A program made the position numbers and the translations under genes. A DNA stretch of 27,853 nucleotides from Hyphomonadaceae bacterium UBA4763 (GTDB lineage: Bacteria; Pseudomonadota; Alphaproteobacteria; Caulobacterales; Aquidulcibacteraceae): contig DHHV01000049.1 of NCBI GenBank assembly GCA_002403455.1, positions 1-27,853 on the forward strand, given 5' to 3'. The notes beneath the pieces were generated by a model. It did not search any database, was not told the DNA's origin, and saw nothing but the letters and a program-made list of their open reading frames with translations. Positions 1 through 8,084 of this stretch are shown here, piece by piece (within the stretch, counting starts at the first letter, position 1; every line of letters begins with the position of its first letter).

Positions 1-73
1 CTGAACGGAATCTGCTCTAGGTTAAAAAATGTCTGGAGTTGACGACCGCCGCGGCGCTCGCCAAATCACCCCC

Positions 74-592
74 ATGACCATTCGCCCAATCTTTACCGTT
101 CCCAGCCCTGTGCTGAAGCAAATCTCCAGACCCGTCGCCGTCGTTGACGACGAGATCCGCTCGCTGATCGAGGACATGTTCGACAGCATGTATGACGCGG
201 TTGGCATTGGCCTGGCTGCGGTGCAAATCGGCGTGCCGCTGCGCGTCATCGTGATGGATCTGGCCCGCGAAAGCGAGCCGCGCGCGCCGCGTCATTTCAT
301 CAATCCGGAGATTCTCGAGCGCAGCGAGGAGCTTTTCACCTATCAGGAAGGCTGCCTGTCGGTGCCGGAGATCTACGACGATGTTGAGCGGCCGGCCCGC
401 GTCAAACTGCGTTATCTCAACAATCAGGGCGACGAAATCATTGAATGGGCTGAGGGCCTTTATGCGGTCTGCATCCAGCACGAAATGGATCATCTCGAAG
501 GCGTTTTGTTCCTCGACCATTTGTCGAAGCTGAAACGCGATCGCGCTGTGCAAAAAGTCAAAAAAGCGACACGCGGCGGCAAAAACCGCTGA
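74..592 (+). CDS. def: Peptide deformylase
   Basis: Metal-dependent cytoplasmic enzyme that removes the formyl group from the N-terminal methionine of nascent proteins. All three family motifs are visible: GIGLAAVQIG (motif 1), EGCLSVP (motif 2, metal-binding Cys) and QHEMDHLEG (motif 3, the HExxH-type element with two metal His and catalytic Glu). From the ATG at 74 the protein is 172 residues, close to the usual 165-175, and begins MTIRPI as family members do. An in-frame ATG at 29 would add 15 residues; it has an AGG about 8 bases upstream whereas the ATG at 74 has no clear Shine-Dalgarno, so the start is not settled. The C-terminus is Lys/Arg-rich. The usual partner fmt is not visible downstream; the next gene is a convergent kinase 18 bases away. 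Confidence 0.96.
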   Translation: MTIRPIFTVPSPVLKQISRPVAVVDDEIRSLIEDMFDSMYDAVGIGLAAVQIGVPLRVIVMDLARESEPRAPRHFINPEILERSEELFTYQEGCLSVPEIYDDVERPARVKLRYLNNQGDEIIEWAEGLYAVCIQHEMDHLEGVLFLDHLSKLKRDRAVQKVKKATRGGKNR

Positions 593-610
593 CGTCCGCC
601 CACCCCCCCA

Positions 611-1585
611 TTAGCCGCTTTGCGGCAGCACCATCCGCAATTCGGTTCGGCCGGGTCGGCTGTCGACCTCCAAAAACCCATGATGGGCAGCGAGGATCTC
701 CTGCACCAGCGCCAGCCCCAGACCTTTGCGCGGCGTTGCATTCCCTGCGCTCGCCGCAAGACCATTAACCTCCGCGCCGGCAAAGCCCGGTCCGTCATCT
801 TGCACGGCGATCTCGATCGGCGCGAGTCGCAACCCGGCCCCTGGCCGCCCCAAGCGTTCGCCGACCCGCAATCGCGTCATAACCACAATGCGCGCTGCCG
901 GGGCCTCGACCGCATTGCGGATCAGGTTCAACAGCGCCTGCATCAGGTGGTCGCGATCGGCGCGCAAATCCGGCAAAGCCGGATCCAGCCGCTCCGCAAT
1001 CTGCGGTCCATTCAAAAACGCGGCTTGGCTAATGGCGATCGCATCGCGCGCCAAGGATGCGACATCAACCGGCGCAAAAACCGGCTGCGCGAATTTGCCC
1101 AAATCGGCGAGCCGCAGGAATAACCGCTCCAACCGATCGGCCTCCCGCGTAATCACCGCCAACAGCTCAACATCCTCGGCGCGAGCGCTGCGTTGGGCCA
1201 ATTGCGCGGCGCCTTTAATCCCGGCCAGGGGCGTGCGCGCCTCATGCTGCAACAAATCGAGCAGCGTCCGGTCTTGATCTTGTTTCAGCCGGGCGAGGTC
1301 TAGTGGCTCCAAACGACGCACACTGATAAAAAGGCTGCAGCCTTGCTCGGTCGGCGCGCCGGCGACATGGCCAAAGAAGTTTGCGCCGCGAAAGGCTGGG
1401 TCATGCAAGGCGCGCTTGTTGCAACGCACACGCTTGGCGAAGGCAACAAGCTCGGGGTCGCCCAAGACGCTGCCGACACAAGGCAAAGCCAAACTCTGCG
1501 CGACCGCATTGGCGAATACGACGAGATCGCTTGAGTCTACCTCCAGGATCGCGATTGGCGCGTTGCTGAGAAGGTCCTCATTCAT
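611..1585 (-). CDS. NtrB-like two-component sensor histidine kinase
   Basis: Soluble sensor kinase with no membrane segment. An N-terminal PAS-like region (about residues 1-100) precedes a HisKA domain with H-box HEARTPLAGIKGAAQLA, an N-box NLIRNAVEA, a G1 box DDGPGF and a G2 box GLGLAL. The GIKGAAQLA stretch after the phospho-accepting His is characteristic of NtrB (GlnL), the nitrogen-status kinase that phosphorylates NtrC and is inhibited by PII. The usual HEIKNPLRG is replaced by HEARTPLAG. No ntrC, dusB or ntrX/ntrY lies next to it, so it is an orphan here and its partner is not known. ATG at 1585 is preferred; an in-frame GTG at 1597 would add four residues. It converges on def. Confidence 0.85.
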   Translation of the reverse strand: MNEDLLSNAPIAILEVDSSDLVVFANAVAQSLALPCVGSVLGDPELVAFAKRVRCNKRALHDPAFRGANFFGHVAGAPTEQGCSLFISVRRLEPLDLARLKQDQDRTLLDLLQHEARTPLAGIKGAAQLAQRSARAEDVELLAVITREADRLERLFLRLADLGKFAQPVFAPVDVASLARDAIAISQAAFLNGPQIAERLDPALPDLRADRDHLMQALLNLIRNAVEAPAARIVVMTRLRVGERLGRPGAGLRLAPIEIAVQDDGPGFAGAEVNGLAASAGNATPRKGLGLALVQEILAAHHGFLEVDSRPGRTELRMVLPQSG

Positions 1586-1682
1586 ATGAAGCGTCACTGG
1601 CGTGCGATTTTCGCATTGCCTCTGGATCCTTCACGGCCCCAAACGAGCCGACGTCATCGGCCGCATTGAGCGCTGCTGTCGG

Positions 1683-1757
1683 TTGACAAGAATTCCATTA
1701 AATTAACGAATCGGTAATGACACAAAATGATCCTGCGCTACCATTCAATGGTGAATC
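1683..1757 (+). promoter_or_regulatory. Candidate ftsZ control region with CtrA-like box and GANTC sites
   Basis: Upstream of ftsZ there is TTGACA at 1683-1688, then TTAA-N7-GTAA at 1703-1717, one base off the alphaproteobacterial CtrA consensus TTAA-N7-TTAA. A CcrM-type methylation site GAATC (1708-1712) sits inside the box and a second GAATC lies at 1753-1757. In Caulobacter ftsZ is controlled by CtrA and by GANTC methylation, so the arrangement is suggestive. The assignment rests on motif matching only. Confidence 0.4.
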
Positions 1758-1836
1758 GACCGCTCGGTCGCCATATTTTCGTTGCAGGACACTTATAACC
1801 CTGCAAATCCGTCGGCATCCAGCATCGGAGCCCCCC

Positions 1837-3141
1837 ATGTCTCAGAAGTTAGATTTAACCAGCTTATTGCCGCGAATTGTTGTGTTTGGAGTTGGAGGGG
1901 CCGGCGGCAATGCAGTTGACAATATGATCCGCGAGAACTTGGCGGGCGTCGAGTTCATTGTCGCCAACACAGACGCGCAATCCTTGCTGCGCGCTTCCTG
2001 TGAGACCAAAATTCAACTGGGCCTAACCTTAACCGAGGGTCTTGGTGCTGGCGCAAAACCGCAAATTGGCGCGGCTGCAGCCGAGGAGACAGCTGCAGAA
2101 ATCATGCAACATATTGAAAGCGCGCATATGATTTTTGTCGCGGCCGGCATGGGCGGCGGCACCGGCACGGGGGCCGCGCCCGTCATTGCGCGGCTGGCGC
2201 GCGAGCGCGGCGTCCTGACGATCGGCGTTGTCACCAAACCTTTCCAGTTTGAGGGGCGCAAGCGCATGGAGGTCGCTGAGGCCGGCATTCAGGAATTGCG
2301 CAAATATGTCGATACACTGATCATTATTCCTAACCAAAACTTGTTTAAAATTACGGGGGAGGACACAACGGTTGTTCAAGCCTTTCAGAAAGCCGACGAG
2401 GTGCTTTATTCCGGCGTGCGCGGCATCACCGATCTGATGGTTCGCCCAGGCGTCATCAATCTCGACTTTGCCGATGTGCGCACCGTGATGTCCGAGATGG
2501 GCGCCGCCATGATGGGCACTGGCGAAGCAAGCGGTCCCAAGCGCGCGATGGAAGCGGCGCAACGCGCCATCGCCAATCCGCTGCTGGATCAGGTTTCGCT
2601 GAAAGGCGCGCGCGCCGTGCTCGTCAACATTACCGGCGGCGTCAATGTCAAATTGTTCGAGATCGACGAGATCGTTAATTTGGTTCGCACCGATGTTGAT
2701 CCAGACGCGCTGATCATCTTTGGCTCGGCCATTGATCCGGAAATGAACGAATCGATCCGCGTCTCGGTGGTGGCGACCGGTCTAGAAGAGGTCTATGCGT
2801 TGGACGTCGCCATGGGTCAGCGCGAACGCGCCGCCCGCCACGGTCAAGACCAAATGCGCCGCCCCGAGGCGTCCGCGCCGCCCCCGCGGCCACAACCCCA
2901 ACCCGCGCCGATGCCCTCAAGCCCATCGCCCGCGCCGAGCGCCGCCAGCGATTTCGGCGTCCGCCGTTCTGGGCCCAGTTTCTTTGGCGGACGGCGCGAG
3001 CCCGATCCACCGCGCGCCTCAATTCCATCCTCACCGCCACCGCGGTCCAACGCCTCACCAACCGGTCTCGAAGATGGCTTTGACGATGATTTCGACGCCA
3101 AGGATTTGGAGATCCCCAGCTTCCTGCGCCGACCAACCTAA
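1837..3141 (+). CDS. ftsZ: Cell division protein FtsZ
   Basis: Tubulin-like GTPase that polymerises into the cytokinetic Z-ring at mid-cell. From the ATG at 1837, preceded by CGGAG six bases upstream, the protein has 434 residues. It shows the N-terminal FGVGGAGGNAV nucleotide-binding loop, the tubulin signature GGGTGTG (residues 106-112) and the T7 synergy loop NLDFADV with N208, D210 and D213 for hydrolysis in the neighbouring subunit. A Pro/Ala/Arg-rich linker (about 330-410) ends in DLEIPSFLRR, the conserved C-terminal peptide that binds membrane anchors. The open frame extends 40 codons upstream to 1717, but that part is not FtsZ-like and overlaps the probable promoter. ftsQ and ftsA, normally upstream, are absent; lpxC follows as in many proteobacterial division clusters. 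Confidence 0.97.
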   Translation: MSQKLDLTSLLPRIVVFGVGGAGGNAVDNMIRENLAGVEFIVANTDAQSLLRASCETKIQLGLTLTEGLGAGAKPQIGAAAAEETAAEIMQHIESAHMIFVAAGMGGGTGTGAAPVIARLARERGVLTIGVVTKPFQFEGRKRMEVAEAGIQELRKYVDTLIIIPNQNLFKITGEDTTVVQAFQKADEVLYSGVRGITDLMVRPGVINLDFADVRTVMSEMGAAMMGTGEASGPKRAMEAAQRAIANPLLDQVSLKGARAVLVNITGGVNVKLFEIDEIVNLVRTDVDPDALIIFGSAIDPEMNESIRVSVVATGLEEVYALDVAMGQRERAARHGQDQMRRPEASAPPPRPQPQPAPMPSSPSPAPSAASDFGVRRSGPSFFGGRREPDPPRASIPSSPPPRSNASPTGLEDGFDDDFDAKDLEIPSFLRRPT

Positions 3142-3306
3142 GAATCAGGTCTGCACGGACGCGATCGCCGCTGTTACTAAATCGATTGAAACATTTTGAC
3201 ATAGACCGTGGTTTGCCAAGCGCACGCTGCTCATGCTTCGCACATCAAAGCGGTAATAAAACCGTCGCTTCGTTGCGGCGGCGCGATGCATGTGGGGAGG
3301 GGGCGC

Positions 3307-4287
3307 GTGGCCCTTGCTGCAAAAGACGTCACTCGTCTTGATCCGACCGGTCATTGGCTCGACCTCAGCCGACAGCACACGCTGGGCGGGTCTATCGCGT
3401 TTGCCGGCATTGGCGTGCATAGCGGCGCGCTCTGTCGGCTGACTTTGTCGCCAGCAGAGCCGGGGGCCGGCCTGTTGCTGCAACTCGGTGAGCTGCGCAC
3501 CCTATCCACCGCCCGCGCTTTGCTCGCCCGCGTCATCGGCACCGACCATGCGACCGTCATCGACGTCAATGGCGAGCATGTCTCGACGATCGAGCATGTG
3601 CTGGCCGCGCTGGCGGCGCTGCAAGTCGACAACGCCATCTTGGCAATCGAGGGGCCGGAGGCGCCGATCCTCGACGGCTCGGCCGTGGATTTCGTCGACG
3701 GCGTTCGCAAAGTGGGCTTGGTCTCGCAAAATGCCGAGCGAATCTACGCGCAGATCGTCGCGCCCGTTGAAGTGCGGCTCGGCGCGAAACTGGCGCGGTT
3801 CGAACCGGCCGCGGGCTTTGAGCTCGATTGCGAGATCGACTTTGCCAGCCCAGCGATCGGGCGCCAGCATTGGGCCGGCGCGATTGGCCCGTCCTCTTTT
3901 CATCGCGAGTTTTCCTGGGCGCGCACCTTCGTGCAAGCCGGCGACATTGCCGCCTTGCGGGCCCGGGGCCTTGCGCGCGGCGGCGGGCTCGACAACGCCA
4001 TCGTGTTTGACGATAGCGGCCCGCTCAATCCCGGCGGCTTGCGCGCAGTCGATGAATGCGTGCGGCATAAGGCGCTCGACGCCATCGGCGATTTGGCGCT
4101 GCTCGGCGCGCCGATGATCGGCCGTTATATCGCCCGCCGGCCAGGGCATAGCCTTAATATCGCCGCCTTGCGCGCCTTGGTCGAAGCGCCCGGCGCCCTG
4201 CGCTGGGTCAATGCCGACGGCGCCGCCCGGCCGGCGCCGATCCTTGACGCCAGCGACCGCGCCTTCGTGCTCGCTGCGGCCGAATGA
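3307..4287 (+). CDS. lpxC: UDP-3-O-acyl-N-acetylglucosamine deacetylase LpxC
   Basis: Zinc amidase that catalyses the committed step of lipid A synthesis in the cytoplasm. Signature elements are present: STIEHVLAAL with E96/H97 (zinc His and catalytic Glu), VRHKALDAIGDL with H254 and D258 (remaining zinc ligands) and RPGHSLN with H281 (catalytic His). GTG at 3307 is chosen because GGGGAGG lies six bases upstream and gives 326 residues, near the usual 300-310. Upstream in-frame candidates are ATG 3286 and GTG 3208, but the added sequence has no family resemblance. It follows ftsZ by 165 bases and its stop overlaps the next start by four bases (ATGA). Its presence means the organism makes lipid A. 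Confidence 0.96.
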   Translation: MALAAKDVTRLDPTGHWLDLSRQHTLGGSIAFAGIGVHSGALCRLTLSPAEPGAGLLLQLGELRTLSTARALLARVIGTDHATVIDVNGEHVSTIEHVLAALAALQVDNAILAIEGPEAPILDGSAVDFVDGVRKVGLVSQNAERIYAQIVAPVEVRLGAKLARFEPAAGFELDCEIDFASPAIGRQHWAGAIGPSSFHREFSWARTFVQAGDIAALRARGLARGGGLDNAIVFDDSGPLNPGGLRAVDECVRHKALDAIGDLALLGAPMIGRYIARRPGHSLNIAALRALVEAPGALRWVNADGAARPAPILDASDRAFVLAAAE

Positions 4288-4568
4288 GCGCAATCGAGCC
4301 GGTCGCAGCGCCAGAGGCGGACGAGCACCGCCCGGCGCCATCGCCGGCGCGCCTCGTCAAGCGCTCGATCGCCATTGAAGGCCACCGCACCTCGGTCGCG
4401 TTGGAAGCCGCCTTCTGGGACGCGCTCGACGAGATCGCTCGGCGCGATTACCCATCGCTGAGCTCGTTGATCGCCCAGGCCGACCGCATGCGTGGCGACC
4501 AGGGGCTCGCCTCCGCCTTGCGGTTGCTGGCGCTTGACTATTATCGCCGCAAAGCCGGCGCTGAATAG
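4284..4568 (+). CDS. Ribbon-helix-helix (RHH_4-like) protein
   Basis: Protein of 94 residues. After a Pro/Ala/Glu-rich start (1-26) comes a strand-like VKRSIAIEGHRTSVALE followed by helices FWDALDEIARR, LSSLIAQAD and LASALRLLALDYYRR. This is the pattern of the ribbon-helix-helix domain PF13467, common in Alphaproteobacteria and thought to bind DNA as a dimer, the strand contacting the groove. No target is known to me. Its ATG overlaps the lpxC stop by four bases, so translation is probably coupled to lpxC, which raises the possibility that it acts on envelope or division genes; that is inference. It converges on smpB with only seven bases between. Confidence 0.85.
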   Translation: MSAIEPVAAPEADEHRPAPSPARLVKRSIAIEGHRTSVALEAAFWDALDEIARRDYPSLSSLIAQADRMRGDQGLASALRLLALDYYRRKAGAE

Positions 4569-4575
4569 GATCCAA

Positions 4576-5034
4576 TCATCCCCGGTCGCGCAGCAGCCGC
4601 GCCTTTTGGCGCTGCCAGTCGCGGGTTTTTTGCGTTTCGCGCTTATCGGCCGCCTTTTTGCCGGTCGCCAGCGCCAATTCCAGTTTGGCGCGGCCGTCTT
4701 CGTTGAAATAGACCCGCAGCGGGATCAGCGTGCGGCCATCGCGCTCGACCGCGCCGCGCAGCGTCTCGATCTCCTTGCGGTGCATCAGCAATTTGCGCGG
4801 CCGGCGCGGCTCGTGATTGTTGCGATTGCCATGGCCATATTCGGGGATATGGGCGTTGACGAGCCACATTTCATCGCGTTCAGGGCTTGCATAGCTCTCC
4901 GCAATATTGGCGCGGCCTTCGCGCAAGGCTTTCACTTCCGTGCCGGTCAGCAACATCCCGGCCTCGAAGGTCTTTTCGATGAAATATTCAAACCGCGCCC
5001 GGCGGTTTTCGGCGACGATCTTGGCGATGCCCAT
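4576..5034 (-). CDS. smpB: SsrA-binding protein SmpB
   Basis: Partner of tmRNA in trans-translation: it brings tmRNA to stalled ribosomes so that the trapped peptide is tagged for degradation. The 152-residue protein matches the family from AENRRARFEYFIEKTFEAG through GTEVKALREGRANI (core beta-barrel) to the C-terminal basic tail KKAADKRETQKTRDWQRQKARL, which mimics the codon-anticodon region in the decoding site. Length is typical (about 150-160). It starts five bases after the dapA stop on the same strand, so the two are probably co-transcribed; dapA-smpB adjacency is common in Alphaproteobacteria. Confidence 0.97.
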   Translation of the reverse strand: MGIAKIVAENRRARFEYFIEKTFEAGMLLTGTEVKALREGRANIAESYASPERDEMWLVNAHIPEYGHGNRNNHEPRRPRKLLMHRKEIETLRGAVERDGRTLIPLRVYFNEDGRAKLELALATGKKAADKRETQKTRDWQRQKARLLRDRG

Positions 5035-5039
5035 GACGT

Positions 5040-5924
5040 TTATCCGTCAACCGTCGCGCCGCAGGCGGCGAGCGCCTCAGCGAGCAAAGGCCGCAAGGCC
5101 GCCGTCGCCGCGACCAGCGGCAGGCGCAGGTGATCCCCACAGAGCCCCAACGCCGCCAGGCAGGCTTTGGCCGGCGCCGGGCTCGTTTCCTTGAACAAGG
5201 CCTCGTGCAATTGGGCGAGTTGCGCATTCTCGGCCCGGGCGCGCGCAAAATCTCCCGCCAACGCCGCGGCTTGCAGCGCGACGACGCGCTTTGGCGCCAC
5301 ATTCGACGTCACCGAGATCACCCCATCGCCGCCCATCGCCATAAAGCCGATCTGGCTGGCGTCATCGCCGGAAAACAGCACGAACCCTTCCGGGCACATC
5401 GCGCGATAGCTGGCGACCCGCGCCATATCGGCGGTCGCGTCCTTCAACCCCAGCACATTGGGATGGCGCGCCAAGACCGCAACGCTGGCCGGCGCCAGAT
5501 CCGCCACCGTGCGCGAAGGCACGTTATAAAGGATCAGCGGGATTTCGACGGCGTCGGCGATCGCTTCGACATGCGCGATCAGCCCGCTTTGGGTGGGCTT
5601 GTTGTAATAGGGGCAGACGATCATCGCCGCGTCCGCGCCTTCGGCTTTGGCGAAATGCGTGCGCGCAATGCTCTCGCGCGTGTCATTCGTGCCCGAGCCA
5701 ACGACAACCGGCACGCGTCCGCGCGCCTTCTGGATCGTGCGCAGCGCCACTGCGCGCCATTCCTCGCCCGACAAGGTCACGCTCTCGGCCGTAGTGCCGC
5801 AGGCGACCAGTCCGTGCACGCCGGCGCCGATCTGGCGCTCGATCAAGCGATCAAAGGCTGGCCAATCGATCGCCCCATCGGGGTCAAACGGCGTGACAAG
5901 GGCTGTGAAACATCCGTGAAACAT
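5040..5924 (-). CDS. dapA: 4-hydroxy-tetrahydrodipicolinate synthase DapA
   Basis: Cytoplasmic TIM-barrel aldolase condensing pyruvate with aspartate semialdehyde, the first committed step of diaminopimelate and lysine synthesis; diaminopimelate also feeds peptidoglycan. Key residues occur at the canonical numbers: T44-T45 in CGTTAES, Y133 in YNVPSRT, R138, and the Schiff-base lysine K161 in LGLKDAT. Length 294 is normal for the family. It is the first gene of a probable dapA-smpB operon and is divergent from the lytic transglycosylase gene across 48 bases, which must hold both promoters. Confidence 0.97.
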   Translation of the reverse strand: MFHGCFTALVTPFDPDGAIDWPAFDRLIERQIGAGVHGLVACGTTAESVTLSGEEWRAVALRTIQKARGRVPVVVGSGTNDTRESIARTHFAKAEGADAAMIVCPYYNKPTQSGLIAHVEAIADAVEIPLILYNVPSRTVADLAPASVAVLARHPNVLGLKDATADMARVASYRAMCPEGFVLFSGDDASQIGFMAMGGDGVISVTSNVAPKRVVALQAAALAGDFARARAENAQLAQLHEALFKETSPAPAKACLAALGLCGDHLRLPLVAATAALRPLLAEALAACGATVDG

Positions 5925-5972
5925 GGCGCGGGCCGATAGCTCTTTGGTGTCGAGTCATGGCATAAGGCCCTG

Positions 5973-8084
5973 ATGACGTCATTTTTCTTTTCGTTCAGCG
6001 CCGACTTGGACGCGCAGCCCTTCGCCCGTCAAGCGGGATTTGCCGCGCGTTGCCACGCGATCCTTGTGGCGGCGGCCCTCAGCCTCGCCGCGAGCGCGTT
6101 CGGCCACAATCCCGCCGCCGCCACGGACCTGACGCCGCGCCGCAAACCGCCGATTGCGGCCATCGCCATTGCGCCGACGACCGACGCCAGCGCCTTGCAG
6201 GCCATTTTCGCGAGCATCGAGCGTGGCGACATCGCCGCCGCCCGCCGCAGCGAAGGCGCCGTCCGTGACAAAATCGCACGCGATCTGGCGCGTTGGGCGA
6301 TTGTGGCGAATGATCCGAACGCTTCCTGGAGCGAGACCGCCGAGGCGATCGTCCAATTCGCCGGCTGGCCGCGCGCGCGCGAATTGCGGCTGCGGGCCGA
6401 GCAAATGTTGGCGCGCGGCGCGCTCAGCGCCGGACAGACCGCCGATTGGCTAATGCGCTTTCCCCCGCTCAGCGGCTTGGGCGCCTTGGCGCAGGCGCAG
6501 GCCCTCAACGCGCTCGGCGAACGCGAACAAGCCCGCCAAAAGCTCAAAGCCCTGTGGCGCGAGCGCAATTTGCCGGTCGCCGACCAATCGGCCGCTCTGT
6601 CGCGCTTTGCCGGCGATCTGACCCGCGAAGATCACGAGGCCCGCGTTGACCTGTTGATTTGGCTGGAGGAATTCTCAACGGCCCGGGCGTTGTTTTCACA
6701 GCTGTCCCCGTCGATGCGCGCCGCCGCCGAGGCGCGCATTTTGCTCGCTCAGCGGAGCCGCACCGCCAATGCCGCCTTGGCGGCCGTGCCGGCCGGCCTG
6801 CAGGAAACCGCCGGCGTGCAATATGAGCGCGCGCGTTGGCGCCGCCGCAATGGCCTGGCCGAGGACGCTCTGCCGCTTTTGCAAGCGCTCGACCCCAACG
6901 CCGCCCCGCTCGCCGCCCGCGACCGCGTTTGGGACGAATTGGGCCGCGCCGCCCGCACCGAAATCGGCAAGGGCGCGTTCGACAGCGCCTATCGCCTGAC
7001 GCGCAAACACAGTCTTGCCCGCGGCGAAGACTTCGCTGAAGCCGAATTCCTCTCCGGCTGGCTCGCTCTGCGCCTGCGCCCGCGCGAACCCGAGGCGGCG
7101 GCGCATTTTTCCAAGCTTGAAAGCAATGTCTCGACCCCGGTCAGCCTCTCGCGCGCGCAGTTTTGGCAGGCCCGCGCGCTCGCCGCGCAAGGCGATGACA
7201 CCGCCGCCGCAACGCCGCTCAATCGCGCCGCCTCGCACGCGACGACGTTTTTCGGCCTGATGGCGCGCGCGCAATTGGCGGCCGGTCCGACCAGTCTGGC
7301 GCCGCTTGCCGATCCGCCGATCGATCCAGCCACCCGCGCGCGGTTCCTTGCCCGGCCGATGGCGCAAGCCATGCTGCTTTTGGCCGATATCGGCGAGACC
7401 GACACCTTGTCGCTGTTCGCCTTGGCCTTCGACGATCAATTGGAAAGCGCCGCCGACCATGCCTTGCTCGCCGATTTGCTGCGAGAGGCGCAATTGCCGA
7501 ATGTCGCGGTGCGCACCGCCAAAACCGGTCTTGCCGCTGGTCGGCTGTCGGTCGAAGCGAGCTTTCCGCTGCTGGCCGTGCCGCGCGCCGCGCAGGCGCG
7601 CGGGGTCGAGCAGGCCTTTGTCCTGGCCATTTCACGCCAGGAAAGCGAGTTCAACCAATTCGCGGTCAGCCGCGCCAATGCCCGCGGCCTGATGCAATTG
7701 ATCCCGTCTACGGCGCAATTTGCGGCGCGGCGCGAAGGCTTAAGCTATCAGCGCGCGCTGCTGACCGATGATCCAGATTATAACATGACGCTCGGCGCGT
7801 CCTATTTGGCGCATTTGCTGGACCAATTTGGCGGCTCCTATGTCTTGGCGATCGCCGCCTATAATGCGGGGCCGAGCAATGTGAACCGCTGGATCGCGCA
7901 ATACGGCGATCCGCGCCAGCGCGGCGTCGACATTTTGGACTGGATCGAGCAGATTCCGTTCGCTGAAACGCGCAATTACGTGCACCGCGTGCTCGAAAAT
8001 CTGCAGGTTTATCGTCAGCGTCTGGCGGCGGAGACCCCGATCCCGCTGCGCATTCGCGAGGATTTACAGCGCGGCGTCTATTGA
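5973..8084 (+). CDS. Soluble lytic murein transglycosylase (Slt70-like)
   Basis: Periplasmic enzyme that cleaves peptidoglycan glycan strands with formation of 1,6-anhydro-muramic ends. The 703-residue protein has a hydrophobic segment at about 28-44 (HAILVAAALSLAASAFG) consistent with a signal peptide that has a long n-region. A long helical, alanine-rich superhelix (about 60-530) is followed by a C-terminal goose-lysozyme-like SLT domain. The catalytic glutamate is E557 in SRQESEF, followed by the ARGLMQLIPSTA motif and AIAAYNAGPSNVNRW. Length and architecture match Slt70 rather than the short MltC/EmtA types. The stop TGA shares one base with the ATG of the NUDIX gene, indicating translational coupling. 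It is divergent from dapA, whose product also supplies the cell wall. Confidence 0.93.
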   Translation: MTSFFFSFSADLDAQPFARQAGFAARCHAILVAAALSLAASAFGHNPAAATDLTPRRKPPIAAIAIAPTTDASALQAIFASIERGDIAAARRSEGAVRDKIARDLARWAIVANDPNASWSETAEAIVQFAGWPRARELRLRAEQMLARGALSAGQTADWLMRFPPLSGLGALAQAQALNALGEREQARQKLKALWRERNLPVADQSAALSRFAGDLTREDHEARVDLLIWLEEFSTARALFSQLSPSMRAAAEARILLAQRSRTANAALAAVPAGLQETAGVQYERARWRRRNGLAEDALPLLQALDPNAAPLAARDRVWDELGRAARTEIGKGAFDSAYRLTRKHSLARGEDFAEAEFLSGWLALRLRPREPEAAAHFSKLESNVSTPVSLSRAQFWQARALAAQGDDTAAATPLNRAASHATTFFGLMARAQLAAGPTSLAPLADPPIDPATRARFLARPMAQAMLLLADIGETDTLSLFALAFDDQLESAADHALLADLLREAQLPNVAVRTAKTGLAAGRLSVEASFPLLAVPRAAQARGVEQAFVLAISRQESEFNQFAVSRANARGLMQLIPSTAQFAARREGLSYQRALLTDDPDYNMTLGASYLAHLLDQFGGSYVLAIAAYNAGPSNVNRWIAQYGDPRQRGVDILDWIEQIPFAETRNYVHRVLENLQVYRQRLAAETPIPLRIREDLQRGVY

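Noticed and set aside
1717..1836. N-terminal extension of FtsZ by 40 residues
   Set aside because: It has no FtsZ similarity and overlaps probable promoter elements; ATG 1837 has a ribosome-binding site and gives the standard N-terminus.
5130..5939. Plus-strand open frame of 269 codons opposite dapA
   Set aside because: dapA has all active-site residues; the antisense product is Arg/His-rich and shows no motif.
6696..7493. Minus-strand open frame of 265 codons opposite the transglycosylase
   Set aside because: Typical antisense shadow in a high-GC gene with no recognisable protein.
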